DNA from: Methylibium petroleiphilum PM1
GTDB lineage: Bacteria > Pseudomonadota > Gammaproteobacteria > Burkholderiales > Burkholderiaceae_C
Assembly (NCBI RefSeq): GCF_000015725.1
Contig: NC_008825.1
Span: forward strand, 868,001-932,000
DNA length: 64,000 bases
Direction of reading: 5' to 3'
Shown here: one piece after another, positions 58,617 through 64,000 of the stretch
Layout of the letters: each line of letters opens with the position of its first letter
Numbering within the stretch: position 1 is the stretch's first letter
Notes under the pieces: generated by a model
What the model saw: the letters and a program-made list of their open reading frames with translations, nothing else
The model's database searches: none
What the model was told of the DNA's origin: nothing
Translations under genes and position numbers: made by a program

Positions 58617-58668
58617 CCGCACACCCCCGTGAAAACGCTTGTGGGATGAACGCCGAGACGCTGCAGAA

Positions 58669-58686
58669 ACTACCCGCTCGGGTGGG
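58669..58686 (+). promoter_or_regulatory. dyad operator candidate, site 3 (RND transporter operon)
   Basis: ACTACCC-GCTC-GGGTGGG, 123 bp before the transporter start. An AT-rich hexamer (TAATTG, 58711-58716) follows 24 nt later. It is in the same orientation relative to its gene as sites 1 and 2. Confidence 0.6.
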
Positions 58687-58809
58687 TCGCCGCGCCCCCC
58701 ACTGCCTCTCTAATTGCTCGATCGAAAAGCGGGCGGTGGAGGCCCGCATGCATGGTCGGTTCGTAGCGGTTCGACATAAACAACTGAAATCAAGAGACCT
58801 GGGTGCCTG

Positions 58810-61227
58810 ATGGAAAAGATTGACCTGCGACGCAAGCTGGCGCGATTTGCACTGGGGAACCGGTGGGCGATCCTGGTGGTGATGGGGCTGATCACGGCGT
58901 TCTTTGCGGTGGGCCTGGTGCGCGTGGACGTGAAGACCATCTTCTCGGACCTGTTCCCGAAGAACCACCCCTTCGTGCAGGTCTACAAGGACCACCCCAA
59001 CTTCGGCAATCCGCTGACCGTCACGCTGATGATCAAGCGTGTCGATGGCAAGGACGTGTTCCAGGCCGACACGCTCGAGAAGATCTGGCGCATCTCGCGC
59101 GACATCGACCTCACGCCCGGGGTCGACCACGACCAGATCCTCTCCATCGCCACCTCCAAGGCGCGCTACACCGTCATCACCCCCGACGGCATCTTCTCGC
59201 AGCCCATCATGGACGACGAGCTGCCCAAGACGGCAGAGCAGCTCGCCGAGATCCGCCGCCGCGTCGACGAATCCCCCGGAGCCAACACCTTCCTCGTGTC
59301 CTCCGACGGCACCGCCACCATCGTCAACGCCACCTTCATCGAACAATCCGTCGACTACGGCAAGGTCTTCGACGCCGTCCAGGCCATCGTCAAGAACGAG
59401 ACCGACGCTGCGCACGAGATCCACGCGGCCGGCTTCCCCGTCATGACCGGGTGGATCTACGCCTTCGGCGACAACACCCTCGAGATCTTCGCGATCACCC
59501 TGATCCTGATGTTCGGCGTGCTCGCCTTCCACATGCGCAACGTCGCCGGCATCCTCGTGCCCGTGCTCGTCAGCGCCGTCTCGGCCATCTGGGGCTTCGG
59601 CCTCGTCGGCTGGCTCGGCCTGCCCGTCGAGCCCCTGCTCATGGTCGTGCCGCTGCTGCTCATCGCCCGCTGCTTCAGCCACTGCGTGCAAGCCACCGAG
59701 CGCTACTTCGAACTCCTGCACGACGGCCACCCCAAGGACAAGGCCGCCGAACTCTCCCTCGTCTCCCTCGTCTACCCCGGCACCCTGGGCATCTTCACCG
59801 ACGTGTGCGGCCTGCTCCTCGTCGCCCTCGCGCCCATCCCGGCCATGGAGCGCTTCGCCCTCTTCACCGGCCTGTGGGCGCTCAACCTCGTCCCCTGCAG
59901 CGTCTTCCTCACCCCCATCCTGCTCAGCCTCATGCCGAGGCCGAACAACATCGAGCACCTGCTCGGCAACGACCAGCACAGCGGCCCCGTCCAGCGCGGC
60001 ATCCAGGGCACGCTCGGCGGCTTCGCTGCCCTCTCCACCGGACGCAACGCCCGCTACACCGGCATCGTCTTCATCGTCCTCGGCATCGTCGCCGTCTTCC
60101 TCATGCTGCGCGTGCAGGTCGGCAACCCCGTCGAAGGCACCAACCTGCTGCGCTACGACTCCAAGTTCAACCTCGCCGTGCGCGAGATCAACCAGCACTT
60201 CCCCGGCTCCATGACCATGGAAGTCGTGTTCGAAGGCAAGGGCAACGCCCGCATCGTGCGCCAGAGCGACACCCTCACCACGATGCGCGACCTCCAGCAC
60301 TGCCTGGAGAGCAGCCCCAACCCGCCCACGGCCACCCTGTCCTTCGCCGACCTCGCGCCCGAAGCCAACCGCGTCTTCAGCGGCGGCAACCCCAAGTGGT
60401 CGCCGCTCGACAACGACGACGCCTCCGCCTCGGCCGCCGTCACCGGCCTCATGGCCGGCACCAACGCCAAGGCCTTCCTGCACGTCACCGACTTCGAACA
60501 GAAGAACGGCACCGTCTCGCTCTGGTACTCCAACAACAAGCAAGAGACGGTGGACACCGCGCTGGCCCAGGCCCGTGCCTGCGTCGAGAAAGTCGGCCCC
60601 GAGCACCCCACCTTCACCATCCGGCTGGCCTCCGGGGCGATCGCGCTGCAGCAATCCATCAACGACACCGTGGTGCGCTACGAAAGCCGCATCCTGCTGG
60701 CCTTGAACCTCGTCATCCTGATCGGCTGCTCGCTCGCCTACCGCTCCATCGTCGCGGGCCTGCTGCTGCTCATCCCGGTGAACCTGGCCAACGCCATGCT
60801 CACCGCCTCCATGTCGCTCGCTGGCGTCGGCCTGGACGTCAACTCGCTGCCCATCCTGGCCATCGGCATCGGGGTCGGCATCGACTACGGCATCTACCTC
60901 ATGACGCGCATCTGCGAGGAATACCAGGTCGCCAACAAGGACCTGGGCGTGGCGATCCGGGTGGCGCTCAAGACCTGCGGCAAGGCCATCTTCTTCACCG
61001 CCTCGCTGATGACGATCGGGCTGGCGCCGTGGTACTTCCTGTCGGAGCTCAAGTTCCTCTCCGACACCGGGCTGCTGCTGGTGATCCTGATGCTCATCAA
61101 CATGGTGCTGGCGCTGGTGCTGCTGCCGCTGCTCATCTACCTGATCAAGCCCAAGTTCCTCGACAGCGACATGTCGGCCCTGTCCGAATCCCTGGAGAAG
61201 AAGCCTCAGACGGCGGTGCCTGCCTGA
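58810..61227 (+). CDS. RND superfamily (MMPL-type) transporter
   Basis: 805-residue inner-membrane protein with two 6-TM halves, each with a periplasmic loop. It belongs to the predicted-exporter branch of RND proteins seen with DUF1302 and DUF1329 genes, not to the drug-efflux HAE1 branch. Seen are F-S-D-L-F-P-K-N-H-P-F-V in loop 1 and the proton-relay motif G-I-G-V-G-I-D-Y-G-I-Y-L in TM10. There is no partner adaptor gene. Codon choice favours CTC, GTC and GCC far more than the flanking genes, which prefer CTG and GTG. It probably moves a hydrophobic substrate across the envelope; direction is unknown. Confidence 0.85.
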   Translation: MEKIDLRRKLARFALGNRWAILVVMGLITAFFAVGLVRVDVKTIFSDLFPKNHPFVQVYKDHPNFGNPLTVTLMIKRVDGKDVFQADTLEKIWRISRDIDLTPGVDHDQILSIATSKARYTVITPDGIFSQPIMDDELPKTAEQLAEIRRRVDESPGANTFLVSSDGTATIVNATFIEQSVDYGKVFDAVQAIVKNETDAAHEIHAAGFPVMTGWIYAFGDNTLEIFAITLILMFGVLAFHMRNVAGILVPVLVSAVSAIWGFGLVGWLGLPVEPLLMVVPLLLIARCFSHCVQATERYFELLHDGHPKDKAAELSLVSLVYPGTLGIFTDVCGLLLVALAPIPAMERFALFTGLWALNLVPCSVFLTPILLSLMPRPNNIEHLLGNDQHSGPVQRGIQGTLGGFAALSTGRNARYTGIVFIVLGIVAVFLMLRVQVGNPVEGTNLLRYDSKFNLAVREINQHFPGSMTMEVVFEGKGNARIVRQSDTLTTMRDLQHCLESSPNPPTATLSFADLAPEANRVFSGGNPKWSPLDNDDASASAAVTGLMAGTNAKAFLHVTDFEQKNGTVSLWYSNNKQETVDTALAQARACVEKVGPEHPTFTIRLASGAIALQQSINDTVVRYESRILLALNLVILIGCSLAYRSIVAGLLLLIPVNLANAMLTASMSLAGVGLDVNSLPILAIGIGVGIDYGIYLMTRICEEYQVANKDLGVAIRVALKTCGKAIFFTASLMTIGLAPWYFLSELKFLSDTGLLLVILMLINMVLALVLLPLLIYLIKPKFLDSDMSALSESLEKKPQTAVPA

Positions 61228-61289
61228 GCCCTGTGAGTGCGCCCCCTGCTGGGGTCTGCGAATTGTCGACAACGAAGTAGGAGACAGCC

Positions 61290-62657
61290 ATGCATATCAG
61301 AAAGTACGACCACGACTACAGCCGCCGCTTCTTCATGGAGCAGGCCGCCAAGGGCATTGCCACGGCGGGTGTGCTGGGGCCGCTGTGGCCGATGATCGCG
61401 AACTCCGCGGACATCACCAAGGCCTACCCGGACGAGCTGATGTCGATCGACGCCTGGTCCAAGGGCAAGATCAAGACCGGTGACTTCATCACCGCCGAGA
61501 ACGTCGAGATCGTCAAGGAATTGCTCGACCCCGTCGCGTATCACCACATCAAGACAATGGGTCGCAAGATCCGGATCGTGCCGACCACCCGCGACATCAC
61601 GCGCATGTTCCCGGCCGAGTACCTCGAGGCAACGCTGCGCAACCAGGGTAAGGCCAAGCTCGACGCGAATAGCAACGTCGTCAGTTCCGACGGCAAACCG
61701 TGGATCGGCGGCAACCCGTTCCCGGACGCCAAGACCGGCCTCGAAGTGGCCGCCAACCTCACGATGTGCTGGGGCCGCAAAGACAACTCGCTCACTGCGA
61801 TCCGCGACTGGGAGGTCGCGCCAGATGGGTCGATGAGCTACCAGTACGACTTCGCCTGGGTCGAGCAGAACACCACGGCGCGTGCCGACGGCAAGGTCTT
61901 GCCGGGCGGCGACGAACTGCTGCGCTACAACGCTGTTTACTTCACCGGTCCGTCGGACGTCAAGGGCACCAGCTACCTGAACACCTGGTACTACGATCAG
62001 CGCAAGTTCCCCGAGCTCGTCGGCTACCTGCCGGCCTTCAAGCGCGTGCGCAAGTTCCCGACCAACCAGCGCTTCGAACCGCTGGTGCCCGGGATGAATC
62101 TCTACCTGTCGGACGCCTGGGCGGCGGGCGACCCGATGCTGACTTGGGGCAACTACAAGATCGTCGGGCGCGGCCCGATGCTCGGTGCGCAGTCGCAGAC
62201 CTGGTACGGCGACCGTCCGAACTGGGAGCGTCCGGTGCAAGGCGGCCCGAAGAACCAAACCTTCTTCGAGACGCAGATGGAGCTGTGTCCCGATGTCGTG
62301 ATCTTCGAGGCCGAGCCGACCGGCTACCCGCGCGCCCCGGTGGGCAAGAAGCGGGTGTGGGTCGACGTGCGCAACCAGATGTATGTCGCCTACATCACCT
62401 ACGACCGGCGCGGCGAGATCTTCAAGTCCTTCGAGCCGCAATACAGCTTCCTGGAAAAGGGTGACAAGAAGCTTATGGACGGAAAGAGCACGGCTTGGCA
62501 CTGGACCGCGGTGCAGTGCTACAACTTCCAAGACGGGCGGATGACACGCTTCCAGCCCGTCACGTCGATCGCCGGCGGTATGTCCACGGCCTTCAACATC
62601 GACGGTCTCTACGAGAAGTACATGACCCAGCAGGCGCTGCAGCGCATGGGGACCTGA
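61290..62657 (+). CDS. DUF1329 family protein with Tat signal
   Basis: 455-residue periplasmic or outer-membrane-associated protein. The N terminus has a clear twin-arginine motif S11-R-R-F-F-M16 followed by a hydrophobic stretch and I-A-N-S. DUF1329 proteins resemble LolA/LolB-like beta-cup folds and occur beside DUF1302 genes in clusters for hydrophobic compounds. Y-L-N-T-W-Y-Y-D-Q-R-K and a tryptophan- and tyrosine-rich body fit a lipid-type cavity. It lies 62 bp after the RND gene and 2 bp before the YCF48-like gene. Confidence 0.86.
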   Translation: MHIRKYDHDYSRRFFMEQAAKGIATAGVLGPLWPMIANSADITKAYPDELMSIDAWSKGKIKTGDFITAENVEIVKELLDPVAYHHIKTMGRKIRIVPTTRDITRMFPAEYLEATLRNQGKAKLDANSNVVSSDGKPWIGGNPFPDAKTGLEVAANLTMCWGRKDNSLTAIRDWEVAPDGSMSYQYDFAWVEQNTTARADGKVLPGGDELLRYNAVYFTGPSDVKGTSYLNTWYYDQRKFPELVGYLPAFKRVRKFPTNQRFEPLVPGMNLYLSDAWAAGDPMLTWGNYKIVGRGPMLGAQSQTWYGDRPNWERPVQGGPKNQTFFETQMELCPDVVIFEAEPTGYPRAPVGKKRVWVDVRNQMYVAYITYDRRGEIFKSFEPQYSFLEKGDKKLMDGKSTAWHWTAVQCYNFQDGRMTRFQPVTSIAGGMSTAFNIDGLYEKYMTQQALQRMGT

Positions 62658-62659
62658 GT

Positions 62660-63712
62660 ATGGCTGCGCGTCATCTAGACGAGCGGAGGCGCGTCGCTCG
62701 CAGCGGCCGACTGCAGTCTGCCCCGCTGCTGGCCCGGCTAGCGGTAGTGTTCGTTCTCTGCGGCGGACCTGCCTCTACACCGGCTCAATCCGCTGGCGCC
62801 GTCCCGGGGGTGCCGGTGGCGGCGACCTTCAAGCAGATCCGTCATGGCACGCACCATGACGCGCTGTACGACGTGGCGTTCGAGGGTGAGCGCGGCATCG
62901 CGGTGGGGGCGTTCGGCAACGTGCTCGTGACGGCCGACGGCGGGGCGACCTGGCAGGTACAGCCCTTCCCGATGAAGCACCTGGCCTTGATGGCCGTGGC
63001 CATGCGCGAAGGCAAGTGCATCGCCGTCGGACAGACCGGGCTGGTGTACTCCGCGGCGGACTGCAAGACCTGGAAGGCCTCGCCCTCCATGACCAAGTCG
63101 CGCCTGCTCGCCGTCGGCGTCAATCGCCAGGGCGTGGCCTACGCGGTGGGCGCGTTCGGGACCATCCTCAAGTCCAGCGACTGGGGCCAGTCCTGGGCGG
63201 TGCAGACGGTCGACTGGAGCACCATCACCGAGGACGGTGCGGAGCCCCACCTGTACGACATCCACGTTGCCGACGATGGCACCGTCACTGCGGTCGGCGA
63301 ATTCGAACTCGTCATGCGCAGCAGCGACGGCAAGCAGTGGAAGGCCCTGCACAAGGGCGAACGCTCCCTGTTCGGCCTGTCCGTCGTCGAGGGCGGCACC
63401 AAGATGTACGCCACCGGCCAGAGCGGCGCGCTGCTCAGCAGCGCCGACGGCGGCGCCACCTGGGTGTCGCACAAGACCGGCACCGGCGCCATCCTCACCG
63501 GCGTGCACGCCACGCCCAAGGGCGAAGTGCTCGCCAGCGGCATCAACGCCGTGGTGCTCAGCCGCGACGGCGGGGCCTCCTGGAGCCCGCTGAACTCCAA
63601 GCTCGTGCGCAACGCCTGGTACCAGGCCCTCGCAGCCAGCGAAGGCCCGGGCGGCAAGCGACGCGTGGTGGCGGTAGGAGCGGGTGGGTCGATTCTCGAA
63701 CTTGATTTTTGA
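62660..63712 (+). CDS. YCF48-like beta-propeller protein
   Basis: 350-residue exported protein. After an arginine-rich n-region and hydrophobic core (about 20-45) it is built of repeated D-G-G-x-T-W / S-S-D-G-x-x-W blades (for example A-D-G-G-A-T-W, S-S-D-W-G-Q-S-W, S-R-D-G-G-A-S-W), as in the photosystem II assembly factor Ycf48. In non-photosynthetic bacteria such proteins accompany RND/DUF1329/DUF1302 sets and may act as periplasmic assembly factors. It starts almost directly after the DUF1329 stop. Confidence 0.83.
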   Translation: MAARHLDERRRVARSGRLQSAPLLARLAVVFVLCGGPASTPAQSAGAVPGVPVAATFKQIRHGTHHDALYDVAFEGERGIAVGAFGNVLVTADGGATWQVQPFPMKHLALMAVAMREGKCIAVGQTGLVYSAADCKTWKASPSMTKSRLLAVGVNRQGVAYAVGAFGTILKSSDWGQSWAVQTVDWSTITEDGAEPHLYDIHVADDGTVTAVGEFELVMRSSDGKQWKALHKGERSLFGLSVVEGGTKMYATGQSGALLSSADGGATWVSHKTGTGAILTGVHATPKGEVLASGINAVVLSRDGGASWSPLNSKLVRNAWYQALAASEGPGGKRRVVAVGAGGSILELDF

Positions 63713-63735
63713 ACCTACAACGAGGAGACAACAGC

Positions 63736-64000
63736 GTGAAGAAGATTCGTACAGAAATCTCTCAGCGGCACGCCATCGCAGCAGCTACGTTGGTCGCGCT
63801 GTGTGGGTCGGCCCAAGCGGCCGACTGGGAAGTTTCCGGCATGATCCGGCAGGAGTTGGCGGTAAAGACCACCGACGATCAGAACAACACCAATCAGTAC
63901 GGCAATGCCCAGAACGGTGTGCCCTACACGAATACCAGCTTGGTGACTGGTGGTGTTGTTCCCACTCTGACCCGTCCTGGCGCCTTCAAGAAGGACGCCG
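63736..64000 (+). CDS. DUF1302 family outer-membrane protein (3' end outside window)
   Basis: The first 88 residues are visible. GTG start with GAGGAGA upstream; signal peptide ending A-Q-A-A-D, then W-E-V-S-G-M-I-R-Q-E-L-A-V-K and an Asn-rich stretch, the usual beginning of DUF1302 beta-barrel proteins (full length about 500-600 aa). It is predicted to form an outer-membrane channel or receptor for a hydrophobic compound. Fourth gene of the RND-DUF1329-YCF48-DUF1302 unit. Confidence 0.82.
   Translation, partial: MKKIRTEISQRHAIAAATLVALCGSAQAADWEVSGMIRQELAVKTTDDQNNTNQYGNAQNGVPYTNTSLVTGGVVPTLTRPGAFKKDA

Noticed and set aside
58863-61280. An 805-codon frame overlapping the RND/MMPL gene in another frame of the same strand
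   Set aside because: It is dominated by R, H, P and A runs without hydrophobic segments; the in-register gene has 12 helices, a good start and the G-I-D-Y-G motif. The long shadow comes from the C-rich codon bias of that gene.

Overview
The window is high-GC chromosomal DNA from a betaproteobacterium, most likely of the order Burkholderiales (Rubrivivax/Leptothrix/Methylibium-like). The evidence is gene order: bolA-murA-hisGDCBHAFIE-hint-tatABC, a DegQ-type protease, NIF3 and pdxA, then petABC-sspAB, with very GC-rich third codon positions. No species can be named from the sequence alone. No CRISPR array, rRNA or replication origin was seen.

1-22 kb is a housekeeping core. It holds the end of an ABC-2 permease gene, bolA/ibaG, murA, all ten his genes on one strand (ATGA overlaps at hisD/hisC, hisC/hisB and hisI/hisE), a DUF4870 membrane protein, a HIT hydrolase and tatABC. 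Next come a one-PDZ serine protease, NIF3, pdxA, a DUF1631 protein, mscL, the bc1 complex genes petABC, and sspA/sspB behind a strong terminator. At 22.1 kb a tRNA-Thr(TGT) carries a small degenerate island (22208-24309). It contains an intact IS5-family element with a CTAG target duplication and an orphan AT-richer membrane-protein gene, and it ends in a 17/20 copy of the tRNA 3' end.

24-45 kb is accessory metabolism and transport. It starts with a stand-alone styrene-oxide-isomerase-like protein divergent from a muconolactone-isomerase-like protein. A three-subunit molybdoenzyme follows that best fits cytoplasmic sulfite dehydrogenase SoeABC, with a divergent LysR regulator and a Gln-type thiol dioxygenase close by; together these suggest oxidation of organic thiols through sulfinate and sulfite. 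Then come YciI and cupin proteins, a two-subunit Na+/solute symporter with an EF-hand-like loop, an RND tripartite efflux operon led by an alpha/beta hydrolase that has lost its nucleophile, its divergent LysR regulator, and an MFS exporter.

44-49.4 kb holds an Lrp regulator divergent from an orphan AceE-type E1 dehydrogenase, a truncated CoxG relic and homogentisate dioxygenase.

49.4-64 kb looks like a catabolic supercluster for a hydrophobic, probably alicyclic or terpenoid-like alcohol. It comprises a PQQ- and heme-containing alcohol dehydrogenase, a relic ferredoxin-type reductase, a beta-oxidation trio (hydratase, dehydrogenase, 3-oxoadipyl-CoA-type thiolase), an alpha/beta hydrolase, two short-chain dehydrogenases, and an RND/MMPL transporter followed by DUF1329, YCF48-like and DUF1302 genes (the last cut by the window end). 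The strongest new signal is an 18-bp dyad, ACTACCC-N4-GGGTRGB, found upstream of exactly three of these units: the PQQ dehydrogenase, the first SDR and the transporter operon. Its spacing to an AT-rich hexamer is nearly constant, so these units probably form one regulon. The regulator is not in the window.
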